A DNA stretch of 64,000 nt from an uncultured Agathobaculum sp. (GTDB lineage Bacteria > Bacillota > Clostridia > Oscillospirales > Butyricicoccaceae). Each line of letters starts with the position of its first letter. Positions within the stretch are counted from its first letter, which is position 1. The DNA lies in the NCBI RefSeq assembly GCF_944380985.1, contig NZ_CALWJJ010000001.1, forward strand, positions 62,001 through 126,000, given 5' to 3'. A program made the translations under genes and the position numbers. The notes beneath the pieces are model-generated. The model was not told the origin of the DNA and did not search any database. It worked only from the letters and a program-made list of their open reading frames with translations. Shown here in pieces: positions 17,242-25,062 of the stretch.

Positions 17242-17535
17242 TTACATCATGTTCTCAAAAAGCTCGATGCCCTTGGAGTCCGGGGTCAGGGTGACGACCG
17301 CCTTCTTGATGTCCGGGCGCTTGCCGACGTGGACGCCCATGCGCTTCCACTTGCCCGGCAGTTTGATGGTGTTGACCTTGGCGACCTTGACGCCAAAAAT
17401 CTCCTCGACCGCTTTCTTGATCTCGATCTTGCCTGCGTCAGCGGCGACCTCGAAAGTGTACTTATTGTTCTGGGTGCCCATCATCGAACGCTCAGTGATA
17501 ATCGGCTTCTTAATAATATCGTAGGCGAACTTCAT
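17242..17535 (-). CDS. rplW: 50S ribosomal protein L23
   Basis: A 97-residue L23: [60 protein letters not shown], and the C-terminal KKAVVTLTPDSKGIELFE. It is the ribosomal dock for trigger factor and SRP. Its ATG overlaps the rplD stop codon (TAATG). Confidence 0.98.
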   Translation of the reverse strand: MKFAYDIIKKPIITERSMMGTQNNKYTFEVAADAGKIEIKKAVEEIFGVKVAKVNTIKLPGKWKRMGVHVGKRPDIKKAVVTLTPDSKGIELFENMM

Positions 17536-18158
17536 TATGCGTACACCTCCTGCAGCTTCTCAACGGCCGCCTTGTCAATGATAAACTTGTCGGCGTTGAG
17601 GATCTCGTAAACATTAAGGGTAGACGCGATCGTCGTGCGTACGCCTGGGATATTGGCAGCGGACCTGACGACGTTCGTGCGGACCTCGGGGGTCACGACC
17701 AGGCTCTTGCCGGTGGCCTCAACAGACTTCAAAAAACCTGCAAAGCTCTTGGTCTTGATCTCGCCCATATCCAGGCCGTCGATCACAATGATCTCGCCGG
17801 CAGCCGCCTTAGCGGACAGCGCGGACAACATCGCAAGGCGGCGGGTCTTCTTGGTCAGGCGATAGTTGTAAGAACGGGGCTTGGGGCCGAGGGCGACGCC
17901 GCCGTGCGTCCACTGCGGAGAGCGGATCGAACCCTGGCGGGCGCGGCCGGTGCCCTTCTGGCGCCACGGCTTGATGCCGCCGCCGCGCACCTCGGCGCGG
18001 GTCAGCGTGGACTGGGTACCCTGGCGCTGGTTGGCCAGATAATTCTTGACCGCTGCATGCACAACAGCCATGTTGGGCTCGATGCCAAATACGGCCTCAT
18101 TAAGCTCCATCTCGCCGGTCTTTTTGCCGGTCATATCAAAAACTGCTACTGTAGGCAT
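17535..18158 (-). CDS. rplD: 50S ribosomal protein L4
   Basis: A 207-residue L4: [20 protein letters not shown], the tunnel loop region ([40 protein letters not shown]), then a C-terminal Rossmann-like domain. In many bacteria L4 also represses the S10 operon by binding its leader; the long leader upstream of rpsJ makes that plausible here. Confidence 0.98.
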   Translation of the reverse strand: MPTVAVFDMTGKKTGEMELNEAVFGIEPNMAVVHAAVKNYLANQRQGTQSTLTRAEVRGGGIKPWRQKGTGRARQGSIRSPQWTHGGVALGPKPRSYNYRLTKKTRRLAMLSALSAKAAAGEIIVIDGLDMGEIKTKSFAGFLKSVEATGKSLVVTPEVRTNVVRSAANIPGVRTTIASTLNVYEILNADKFIIDKAAVEKLQEVYA

Positions 18159-18176
18159 TCGTTGCTCCTCCTTCCC

Positions 18177-18875
18177 TTACTTTCTCGCGGAAGCCTTCTG
18201 CGGGTTCTTGCTGACGCCAGCCTCGCCCTTGGCAACCTTGTTGTTCTTGACAGTGTTCTTGAGCACCACGATGCCGCCCTTGGGGCCCGGAACTGCGCCG
18301 CAAACGGCAATTAAATTCAGCTCCGCGTCAACCTTGACAACGTCCAGGTTCTGAACAGTGACCTGTTCCGCGCCCAGGTGGCCAGGCATCATTTTGCCCT
18401 TCATGATCTTGGAAGGATCGGAGCAGGCGCCCATCGAGCCTTGATGGCGGTGCATCGGGCCTGCGCCGTGGCTCATCGGGGAGCGGCCTGCGTTAAAGCG
18501 CTTGATAACGCCCGCGTAGCCCTTACCCTTCGAGGTGCCGGTCACGTCGACAAAGTCGCCCTCGACGAACATGTCGGCCTTTACCACATCGCCAAGCTGG
18601 AAAGTAGAGCAGTCCGCAAAGCGGAATTCCTTAAGATACTTCTTCAGCGAGTCGCCAGCCTTCTTCAGGTGGCCCTTCTGCGGCTTGTTGAGCTTGCGCT
18701 CCTTGATATCCTCAAAGCCGAACTGAACCGCATTATAGCCGTCCTTCTCTTCGGTTTTGAGCTGAGTGACGACGCAGGGGCCTGCCTCGATGACCGTGCA
18801 GGGAATGACCTTGCCGTCAGCATTGAAGATCTGGGTCATGCCGACCTTCTTGCCGATGATTGCTTTTTGCAGCAT
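18177..18875 (-). CDS. rplC: 50S ribosomal protein L3
   Basis: L3 of 232 residues: [40 protein letters not shown], and the signature [20 protein letters not shown]. The start is set at the second of two close ATGs (18875), because AAGGAGG lies 9 nt upstream of it but only 3 nt from the first ATG at 18881. L3 is a primary 23S rRNA-binding assembly initiator. Confidence 0.97.
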   Translation of the reverse strand: MLQKAIIGKKVGMTQIFNADGKVIPCTVIEAGPCVVTQLKTEEKDGYNAVQFGFEDIKERKLNKPQKGHLKKAGDSLKKYLKEFRFADCSTFQLGDVVKADMFVEGDFVDVTGTSKGKGYAGVIKRFNAGRSPMSHGAGPMHRHQGSMGACSDPSKIMKGKMMPGHLGAEQVTVQNLDVVKVDAELNLIAVCGAVPGPKGGIVVLKNTVKNNKVAKGEAGVSKNPQKASARK

Positions 18876-18958
18876 TTGCATTTTCCTCCTTAAAGGTTAT
18901 TGGTTGACGGCATTTGGCCGCCAACATGACCTCGCCGCGCGTGTCGCGGCAGGGCTTC

Positions 18959-18991
18959 AAGCAAGCGGCGGGTTAGTCCGCCTGCCTGTTG
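18959..18991 (-). promoter_or_regulatory. Motif upstream of rplC shared with the rpsH leader
   Basis: The rpsJ-rplC gap (about 170 nt) contains, in transcription direction, AACAGG, CAGGCGGACTAACCCGC, CGCTTGC. The GCGG/CCGC parts can pair around the ACTAA loop. Its counterpart is at 11880-11917. Other small hairpins in the same gap are GCCGCG/CGCGGC near 18932-18952 and TTGGCGGC/GCCGTCAACCAA near 18898-18924. Confidence 0.45.
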
Positions 18992-19045
18992 ACAAAAAGA
19001 ATGATTTGGAGAGTTTCTAACTCCCCCTTTATTAAAGTAAGGCGA

Positions 19046-19357
19046 TTACAGTTTGACCTCAAACTCGACGCCTGCCGGCAGGTCAAGCGTGGTCAACGCC
19101 TCGATGGTGGCCTGGTTCGGATTGATGATGTCGATTAAGCGCTTATGGGTGCGGCGCTCGAACTGCTCGCGGGAATCCTTATACTTGTGAACCGCGCGCA
19201 GGATAGTAATGATCTGCTTCTCGGTCGGCAGCGGGATCGGACCCGAGACCTTGGCGCCGTTGCGCTTGGCCGTCTCTATGATCTTCTCAGCGCTCTGGTC
19301 GATCAACTCATGGTCGTACGCCTTAAGGCGAATGCGGATCTTCTGTGCGTTTGCCAT
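19046..19357 (-). CDS. rpsJ: 30S ribosomal protein S10
   Basis: A 103-residue S10: [20 protein letters not shown], then the signature [20 protein letters not shown] and [19 protein letters not shown]. The start is the ATG at 19357 after AGGAGG; an in-frame ATG ten codons upstream precedes the ribosome-binding site. It is the first gene of the super-operon. S10 also acts as NusE in transcription antitermination. Confidence 0.98.
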   Translation of the reverse strand: MANAQKIRIRLKAYDHELIDQSAEKIIETAKRNGAKVSGPIPLPTEKQIITILRAVHKYKDSREQFERRTHKRLIDIINPNQATIEALTTLDLPAGVEFEVKL

Positions 19358-19720
19358 AGTGGTTTTTCCTCCTCGTATGTGTGCCATACATTAAATAATG
19401 TTTTGACTCGCTACGGAGAGAAACTGCAACCCCGCCGTGCGTATCACATGCGGGCATGAAAATAACCGGGCACACTGATAGTGTAACGATCCGGTCACAA
19501 TAAGAAACACAAGTGGTTCAGGCTATCGGCTTTGCGGCGCACGCACCGCAAGTCCCGAATTTACGCAGGAACATTGTGTTTTAGCCAAAATAACCCATGG
19601 TCTTTCGGCCTGATAGCAGTTATCTCAACCGCCCGATTGTCGGACCTACTCCGCCGAAGTTACCTGCGTAACGCAGCAATCTCCGGCATCATCGCGTTTT
19701 ACCCGCTTGCGCAGGTGCTT
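19358..19720 (-). promoter_or_regulatory. S10 operon 5' leader
   Basis: About 360 nt of untranslated leader between the promoter and rpsJ. It contains several hairpins, for example GCCG...CGGC with an inner CTGCGTTACGCAG near the 5' end (about 19647-19684), TTGCGG/CCGCAA (about 19530-19552) and ACCGG...ACACT/AGTGT...CCGGT (about 19467-19497). No clear intrinsic terminator is seen. The length and structure suit autogenous control by a ribosomal protein such as L4; this is inference. Confidence 0.6.
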
Positions 19721-19724
19721 ATAT

Positions 19725-19753
19725 AGATTACTACAAGCGTTCCCCAAAGTCAA
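19725..19753 (-). promoter_or_regulatory. Sigma-A promoter of the S10 super-operon
   Basis: On the minus strand TTGACT (19748-19753) and TAATCT (19725-19730) are separated by 17 nt. Transcription would begin near 19718, opening the leader of rpsJ and the 31 genes after it. Confidence 0.8.
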
Positions 19754-19892
19754 GCGTTTACACAAAATTTCTCCAAAAAAAATGTGTAATGCTCCAAAAT
19801 TACTTATATCTGCAATGCAGTCTGTTATTTTACGCCCGACAGCGCAAAGCGGCGGCTGTACGCCGCCACTTTATTTTGCTCGCTATGCCATA

Positions 19893-20753
19893 TTAATCGG
19901 CTGAAACAATCAGCATCCACGAGGTCGCCTTGCTATCAATCGTGATACCCGCGCCATCATAGACGGATACAGTGTATCCGGCCTGCTCGATTGCACCCAA
20001 CGTATCCTGTATAGCGGACAGGCTGTTTTCGAGCAGGAACCAGGAAGTATCCCCGTCCGTGCCCAGCAGCTCGCCGCCAATATCAGGAAGCTCGCCGCCG
20101 CCCTGCGCCAAATAACAATGCGCCACCGTCATCGCGCGCATGCTCTCGGGCATTTCAATCATCGACGCATTGCGCTGCGCCGTTCCAGGCTCGAGTTCGA
20201 TCGCCATGTCCTCTTGCGCGCCGCTCTCGCTTCGCTGCTGCGCTTCCGGCGCGCCAGATGCCACGTCCGCATTTGGTGATGATGCGTCGCCCTGCTCTAT
20301 ACTGCGGCCTGCGCCCTGGACGCCATCCCCGGCTGCCGCACGGCTCATATCCGTCGCAGCGGGCGCTATGGCCTCTGCTGTGGACGCGCTGACCGCACCC
20401 GTGCCGACCGTGCTGAAAAACTTCGGCATCAATCCGCCGCCCAGCACAGCAAGTACCACGACCGCTGCCGCCACAACCATCGTGATTGCCGGCATGCGGC
20501 GCACCGGTTTTTCCGGTTGAACAACGCGCAACCGGCTCTCCTGCTCCAGTCGCTGCATGATCCCCTCATGCAGCCCTTCGGGCGGCTCAGCCTCCGCTGA
20601 AAAAGCGGACTGCATCCACATAAGATCTTGCCGGAGCGTGGCGCACGAGGTACATTCCGCCAGATGCGCTTCCAATTTTTGACGCTCAGCGTCTGTCAAC
20701 GTACCGTCGATGCTGTTCGAGCACAGCTGCTCAAAATATTCTTCATCACTCAT
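19893..20753 (-). CDS. Membrane anti-sigma factor with zf-HC2 domain
   Basis: A 286-residue protein encoded directly after an ECF sigma factor and overlapping it by 4 nt. The N-terminus has the anti-sigma zinc-binding pattern H-x3-C-x2-C (EAHLAECTSC, about residues 28-37). A single transmembrane segment follows (about 89-112). The external part is low-complexity Ala/Ser/Glu-rich and ends in a small domain (WFLLENSLSAIQDTLGAIEQ, then YTVSVYDGAGITIDSK). It should hold the sigma factor at the membrane until a surface signal arrives. The signal is unknown. A weak hairpin at 19851-19868 may terminate the unit. Confidence 0.85.
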   Translation of the reverse strand: MSDEEYFEQLCSNSIDGTLTDAERQKLEAHLAECTSCATLRQDLMWMQSAFSAEAEPPEGLHEGIMQRLEQESRLRVVQPEKPVRRMPAITMVVAAAVVVLAVLGGGLMPKFFSTVGTGAVSASTAEAIAPAATDMSRAAAGDGVQGAGRSIEQGDASSPNADVASGAPEAQQRSESGAQEDMAIELEPGTAQRNASMIEMPESMRAMTVAHCYLAQGGGELPDIGGELLGTDGDTSWFLLENSLSAIQDTLGAIEQAGYTVSVYDGAGITIDSKATSWMLIVSAD

Positions 20754-21352
20754 GCGCTCCCGCCTCCTTTCCCCTCGTTAGACGAGGCCGATGGCAAAAG
20801 GTTCCCTCTTTTTTGCAAAACCGTGCGCAGCGCGATACGCGCGCGCGACAGGCGCGATTTAACCGTGCCCTCACTGATCTCGAGCGCCTCGGCGATCTCG
20901 GTATAGCTCAGCCCGGATACATCGCGCAGCAGCACGATGCGGCGGTGCTCCTCACTGACCTCGCCCAGCGCCTCGGCCAGCTCACGGCCAAGCTCATTGT
21001 TTTCAAGGCGCTCCTCGGGTGTCGGTGCGAGATCGGGGATCGGACGCTCGGCATCGTCCTCGCCTGTGAGCGGCTGGAACTGCGGCTGCGCTCGCTTGTG
21101 GCGTGCAAAATCCACGCACAGGTTCATCGCAATGCGAAACAGCCAGGTGGAAAAGCCGCTGTCCCCGCGAAAATCCTCGATTGAACGCCAGGCGCGCAAA
21201 AACACCTCCTGCGTAATATCGGCCGCATCCTCCGGCGAGCCGGACGAGCGCAGCGCCACCGCGTACACCCGTTTTTCATTTTGCCGCACGAGCTGTTCAA
21301 AGGCGGCAAGATCGCCGCGACGCGCGCGCGCAAGCATATGTTTTTCGTCCAC
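20750..21352 (-). CDS. ECF-type sigma factor (RpoE/SigW-like)
   Basis: A 200-residue sigma factor with region 2 (ITQEVFLRAWRSIEDFRGDS, GFSTWLFRIAMNLCVDFAR) and region 4 (RIVLLRDVSGLSYTEIAEAL, ISEGTVKSRLSRARIALR). The start is the GTG at 21352, which has AGGAGG 8 nt upstream; a GTG three codons earlier overlaps that site. It is paired with the anti-sigma gene downstream and follows dusB by 42 nt with no obvious separate promoter, so some expression may come from the dusB promoter. The regulon cannot be read from this window. Confidence 0.93.
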   Translation of the reverse strand: MDEKHMLARARRGDLAAFEQLVRQNEKRVYAVALRSSGSPEDAADITQEVFLRAWRSIEDFRGDSGFSTWLFRIAMNLCVDFARHKRAQPQFQPLTGEDDAERPIPDLAPTPEERLENNELGRELAEALGEVSEEHRRIVLLRDVSGLSYTEIAEALEISEGTVKSRLSRARIALRTVLQKRGNLLPSASSNEGKGGGSA

Positions 21353-21394
21353 GGCTCGCACCTCCTCTCTTATTTCCTCCCCGGTCGCCCTCGT

Positions 21395-22366
21395 TCAGCC
21401 GCAGACCGCCTGCTTAAGCTCGTCCGACAGCTCGTACAGCTGCTCAAGCCGCTCGAGCGCGCAGATGCGTGCCTTGAACGGCTTGAGCCCGCTTTGGTAC
21501 TTTAAATAACAGTTGACATGGCGGCGCGCCTCCAGCATGGCGACACGCTCGCCCTTTTGCTCAGCCGCCTGCTCAATCTGCCGCACCGCGGTGTCAATCC
21601 GCTCGGCAAACGGCGGCAGCGGCGGACACACGCCGGTTTCGATGAGCGTGTTTGCGCGCTCAAATATCCACGGATCGCCCAGCGCGCCACGGCCTATCAT
21701 TACGCCATCCGCACCTGTGTATTTCAATATGCGCACCACGTCCTCAGGCTCGGCTACATCGCCGTTGGCAAACACCGGAATGGCCACCGCCTGCTTGACC
21801 GCGCGTATCGCGTCCCAGTCTGCCTTTCCGCTATACTGCTGAGCACGCGTGCGGCCGTGCAGCGTGATCGCCGCCGCGCCCGCCCCCTCGGCCGCGCGCG
21901 CAAACTCGACAAAATTTGCGTTTTTCTCATCCCACCCCTTGCGAAATTTGACCGTTACCGGCACATCCACCGCCGCCGCGACCGACTCGATCACCCGCGC
22001 GGCAAGCGTTATATCGCGCATGAGCGCCGATCCATCCCCGTTGTTTACAATCTTAGGCGCGGGGCAGCCCATGTTAATATCGATAATATCGCAGCCCGAG
22101 AGGTCGCGTGCGATCTTTGCGCCCTCTGCCATGGTCTGCGGCTCATGTCCGAAAACCTGCACCGCAGCCGGATGCTCGTCCGGCCCGAGCACCAGCAGAC
22201 GGGGTGTCTTTTTATCCCGATAGCACAGCGCCTTGGTTGAGACCATTTCGGTCACTGTAAGCGCCGCCCCGTGTTCGCGGCAGATCTGCCGGAACGCAAG
22301 GTCGGTTACACCGGCCATCGGTGCAAGCCCAAGACGGCCGGAGAGCGTTATACTACCGATTTGCAT
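21395..22366 (-). CDS. dusB: tRNA-dihydrouridine synthase (DusB family)
   Basis: A 323-residue FMN-dependent enzyme that reduces uridines in the tRNA D-loop. Seen: MAGVTDLAFRQICREHGAAL, DIINMGCPAPKIVNNGDGSA with the catalytic Cys, VTVKFRKGWDE, ITLHGRTRAQQYSGKADWD and VMIGRGALGDPWIF. It has its own promoter at 22402-22430. Its downstream neighbours, an ECF sigma/anti-sigma pair, are close enough for readthrough. Confidence 0.95.
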   Translation of the reverse strand: MQIGSITLSGRLGLAPMAGVTDLAFRQICREHGAALTVTEMVSTKALCYRDKKTPRLLVLGPDEHPAAVQVFGHEPQTMAEGAKIARDLSGCDIIDINMGCPAPKIVNNGDGSALMRDITLAARVIESVAAAVDVPVTVKFRKGWDEKNANFVEFARAAEGAGAAAITLHGRTRAQQYSGKADWDAIRAVKQAVAIPVFANGDVAEPEDVVRILKYTGADGVMIGRGALGDPWIFERANTLIETGVCPPLPPFAERIDTAVRQIEQAAEQKGERVAMLEARRHVNCYLKYQSGLKPFKARICALERLEQLYELSDELKQAVCG

Positions 22367-22401
22367 ACTTTTCCCCCGCTGTGCAAATTTTTACGCAATA
22401 T

Positions 22402-22430
22402 ATTTTATCACAGGCCCCCACCGATTGCAA
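22402..22430 (-). promoter_or_regulatory. Sigma-A promoter of dusB
   Basis: On the minus strand TTGCAA (22425-22430), a 17-nt spacer and TAAAAT (22402-22407). It lies 36 nt upstream of the dusB start codon. Confidence 0.7.
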
Positions 22431-22544
22431 CTTGCAATGTGGTGACAAAATGAGGGCACTAACCCTCCGGGCAGGCATGCGGCGACACAAGGGCGGCAAC
22501 ATAGAAAGCCCCTTCCTGCACCTGCAACAGATTGGGCTGCGCGT

Positions 22545-22587
22545 AAAAAAGCAGCTCTGAACCTATGGATTCAGAGCTGCTTTTTTG
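22545..22587 (-). terminator. Bidirectional terminator downstream of the Sfp-type gene
   Basis: AAAAAAGCAGCTCTGAA, an 8-nt loop, then TTCAGAGCTGCTTTTTT. The perfect 17-bp inverted repeat has U-tracts in both directions. On the minus strand it closes the phosphopantetheinyl transferase transcript about 57 nt after its stop. The rest of the 22431-22643 gap shows no gene. Confidence 0.92.
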
Positions 22588-22643
22588 TCACTCTCATCTT
22601 CTTCTGCAAAGCCGCGTCACGCCTGTGCTATATTGTTTTTCAG

Positions 22644-23303
22644 TCAGTCCAGCACGTGCACCACGGGCTCTTCCGCCTCCGCCTGCTCGACGCATACTGC
22701 AAGCTGATAATCCGGCGCGGCGGAAAACGCAGGCAAGAACAAACTATACGATTCTGTCACCTCATCGCACTCCAGGCGGGGCGGCATACGGCGAATGTCA
22801 ATCTGGAAACTGCGTAACGGCAGGTCAAGCCCCCGCCCGGTGGTCTTGACAAAGCTCTCTTTGAGCGTCCAAAGCTTATAAAATGCTTCCTCACGCATCG
22901 AGGGTAGCAGCGAGTTGAGGTAGCGTACCTCCTCCTTATGGAAGAAGCGCGCGGCCACATCGCGCCGGCCGGGCTCGCATCGTTCAATATCCACGCCAAC
23001 CGGCCGGTCGCTGACCGCACAGACCGCCCAGTCCGCCGAGTGAGACAGGCTGAAATGCACGCCCGGCTCGCTGACCAGATAGGGTTTTCCGCCTTCAGCG
23101 ATCGAAATAGATAGCGGGTGCACGACCCACGAAAAGTGCTGCGCAACCGCATATTCAAGTAAAAGCGACGCCGCAAAGCCCTGCGCGCGCGCCGCATCCT
23201 GCCGGTGGTCTATCTGCTCCAGACGGTCGCGCGAGAGCTTCGCACGCGACGCGCTGTCATCCGGATGAACCGCAGAGACCGGAATGGCATATACAGCGGT
23301 CAA
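22644..23303 (-). CDS. 4'-phosphopantetheinyl transferase, Sfp/AcpT superfamily
   Basis: A 219-residue Sfp-size enzyme that moves the phosphopantetheine arm of CoA onto carrier proteins. Seen: HFSLSHSADWAVCAVSDRPV, GVDIERCEP (Mg-binding Asp and Glu) and EEAFYKLWTLKESFVKTTGR, the three signature blocks. The start is taken as TTG at 23303, which has AGGAGG 7 nt upstream; the ATG at 23309 is only 1 nt from that site. It has its own promoter. It follows a ketosynthase/acyl-ligase operon, which suggests a carrier-protein-based pathway, but no carrier protein is in this window. Confidence 0.9.
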   Translation of the reverse strand: MTAVYAIPVSAVHPDDSASRAKLSRDRLEQIDHRQDAARAQGFAASLLLEYAVAQHFSWVVHPLSISIAEGGKPYLVSEPGVHFSLSHSADWAVCAVSDRPVGVDIERCEPGRRDVAARFFHKEEVRYLNSLLPSMREEAFYKLWTLKESFVKTTGRGLDLPLRSFQIDIRRMPPRLECDEVTESYSLFLPAFSAAPDYQLAVCVEQAEAEEPVVHVLD

Positions 23304-23340
23304 AATCATTCCTCCTAAAAAAACTGGGTTACGTTTTGCT

Positions 23341-23369
23341 ATTATAGCACGTTCCCCTGCGGTTGACAA
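23341..23369 (-). promoter_or_regulatory. Sigma-A promoter of the Sfp-type gene
   Basis: On the minus strand TTGTCA (23364-23369), a 17-nt spacer and a perfect TATAAT (23341-23346), 38 nt upstream of the start codon. It overlaps the start of the 23370-23411 gap after the 4Fe-4S protein. Confidence 0.8.
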
Positions 23370-23411
23370 CTCTCTTTTTCGATGCTCCGCCCAGATCTGT
23401 CGACGACTGTT

Positions 23412-24281
23412 TCAGCTTCTGGCTTGCTCGCACGCGGCAGGCTCCGAGCGGGCGTTTGCAGTGCAGATCGCGCCGTGCGGGCAGGCGCGACGGCAGTCGC
23501 CGCAGCGCACGCACTCTGGACTGTTTGGCGTGCGGTGCACGGGAATGTCCAGCTTGCAGGCTTTCTGGCAGACGCCGCAGCCCGTGCAGCGGTCCTCATC
23601 AATGCGGAAGCGGTGCAGCGCGACCGGATTAAACAGACCATATATCGCGCCAAGCGGGCACAGATAGCGGCAGAATGGCCGCCAGAGCACGATGCTCAAC
23701 AGTACCAGCACAATGAGGATGCCCATCTTCCATGCAAACAGCCAGCCGAGCGCCGCGCGCAGCGGCGGGTTGGACGATATGAGCGGCACGCCTGCAAACA
23801 GCGTACCCGACGGGCATATGTACTTGCAAAACCACGGCTGACCCTGGCCGACAACATCGAGTACAATAAGCGGCAACACGATGACAAAGCCGACGAGCAC
23901 CACATATTTGAGCGCCCGCAGCGCGCGCTCGCCAGGCAGGCGGCGCAGCTTTTTGACAAACGGGATCTTGTTGAGCAAATCCTGCAACAGACCGAATGGG
24001 CACAGCCAGCCGCACACCACACGGCCGAACAGCGCGCCGAACAGAAGCAGAAAGCCCACCACATAAAAGGTGAATTTATGCTCCCGGCTGGTGATTACCG
24101 CCTGCAAAGAGCCAATCGGACACGAGCCGACCGCTCCCGGGCAGGAATAGCAGTTTAAGCCGGGCAGACAGGCGAATTTACCCGCGCCTTTGTAAATATT
24201 GCCCTGTACAAATCCGGCGGCGTAGCCATTGGTCAGGGCGACATAGACAAGCTGAAACAGCGTGCGCGCGTGTTTTCTCAA
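23412..24281 (-). CDS. 4Fe-4S membrane protein (NapH/NosR-like, CXXC-CP type)
   Basis: About 289 residues with several membrane helices. Two C-x3-CP motifs sit at membrane edges (VVCGWLCPFGLLQDLLN and FCRYLCPLGAIYGLF). The C-terminus has two ferredoxin-type clusters (CTGCGVCQKACKLDIP and CVRCGDCRRACPHGAI). This is the polyferredoxin architecture that passes electrons across the membrane. It lies directly after a CXXC mini-protein and a TlpA-like lipoprotein, so a thiol-redox role outside the cell is likely. Start uncertain: TTG at 24281, one nt after the preceding stop, or TTG at 24290. Confidence 0.82.
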   Translation of the reverse strand: MRKHARTLFQLVYVALTNGYAAGFVQGNIYKGAGKFACLPGLNCYSCPGAVGSCPIGSLQAVITSREHKFTFYVVGFLLLFGALFGRVVCGWLCPFGLLQDLLNKIPFVKKLRRLPGERALRALKYVVLVGFVIVLPLIVLDVVGQGQPWFCKYICPSGTLFAGVPLISSNPPLRAALGWLFAWKMGILIVLVLLSIVLWRPFCRYLCPLGAIYGLFNPVALHRFRIDEDRCTGCGVCQKACKLDIPVHRTPNSPECVRCGDCRRACPHGAICTANARSEPAACEQARS

Positions 24282-24282
24282 C

Positions 24283-24429
24283 TTACCCAAGGCCGATACA
24301 CTCCATACAGATATTGACCGCTTTGCGGAATACGGTCTCGGTTTCCCCCCGCCATACGCCCAACGCGAGGAATACCGCCGCTGCCACCAGCACAAGTGCG
24401 GCGGCGCGGTTGCGCTTAAGAAAGGTCAT
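24283..24429 (-). CDS. CD1871A-family CXXC motif mini-protein
   Basis: A 48-residue protein starting MTFLKRNRAAALVLVAAAVF, with one transmembrane helix and a C-terminal ICMECIGLG carrying C-x2-C. It matches the small CXXC proteins of Clostridia (CD1871A type), which lie between a TlpA-like thioredoxin and a 4Fe-4S membrane protein; that is exactly the order here. Its ATG overlaps the stop codon of the TlpA-like gene (ATGA), and it stops one nt before the likely start of the 4Fe-4S protein. The function is unproven; it could relay electrons between the two partners. Confidence 0.85.
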   Translation of the reverse strand: MTFLKRNRAAALVLVAAAVFLALGVWRGETETVFRKAVNICMECIGLG

Positions 24430-25004
24430 GCCCGTACCTCCACGAGCATCTCGTCGATGGTCTCGATCCAGGCCTCCTTGCTCTGGGCAGACATGATCGT
24501 ACTGCCAACCTGCACGCCCTCGCTGTTGACAAAGAAAGTAGTCGGCACGGCATAGATCTGACTGAGTATGCCGGACAGATCATCCGACGGAAGCAGATGC
24601 AGATAGTTCGCGCCAGTCTGGTTGACGATCTCGCGCGCCGTTTCCACTTGGCTGTCGCTGATCGAGCCGTCCGAATCGAGCACATCGGTCACAAGGCCGA
24701 TGATCTGCACGCCTTCATCTGCGTATTCCGCGGCGATCTCGCCGAGATCGGGCATCTCGTTGATGCAGGGCCCGCAGAATGTCGCCCAGACATTGACCAT
24801 CGTCAGATCATAGTTTGCAAGTACCGACTGGTCAACCGGGTTGCCCTCCAGATCGGTAGCCGAAAACGAGCTGAGCACGCCAGCCTGCGAACCGCTCTGG
24901 CCGCCGCTGCTCATTTGACCGGTGCTACCTCCCGTCGGGGTGCAGGCGCCAAGCAGCAGTAGGCAGAAGAGCGCTGCTACAAGGATAAAGCGATTTGGTT
25001 TCAT
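24426..25004 (-). CDS. TlpA-like thioredoxin-fold lipoprotein
   Basis: A 192-residue exported protein. The signal peptide ends in a lipobox (LLLLGACTPTGG, Cys at about 21), followed by a Gly/Ser linker and a redoxin domain with WATFCGPCINEMPDLGEIA (CxxC: CGPC) and the cis-Pro loop VPTTFFVN. It would be anchored on the outer face of the membrane and act as a thiol-disulfide reductase. The ATG is preceded by AGGAGGTATTGAT. It lies upstream of the CXXC mini-protein and the 4Fe-4S membrane protein, likely its electron donors. It is 58 nt after the acyl-CoA synthetase gene, so it may share its transcript. Confidence 0.9.
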   Translation of the reverse strand: MKPNRFILVAALFCLLLLGACTPTGGSTGQMSSGGQSGSQAGVLSSFSATDLEGNPVDQSVLANYDLTMVNVWATFCGPCINEMPDLGEIAAEYADEGVQIIGLVTDVLDSDGSISDSQVETAREIVNQTGANYLHLLPSDDLSGILSQIYAVPTTFFVNSEGVQVGSTIMSAQSKEAWIETIDEMLVEVRA

Positions 25005-25062
25005 ATCAATACCTCCTGATTTGTGTATTCGGGTGTGTGGTCGCTGCGCAGCGCCCCTTCCT

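Noticed and set aside
22321..22560. 79-codon plus-strand frame upstream of dusB
   Set aside because: It overlaps the dusB promoter and a terminator on the other strand and has no ribosome-binding site or motif.
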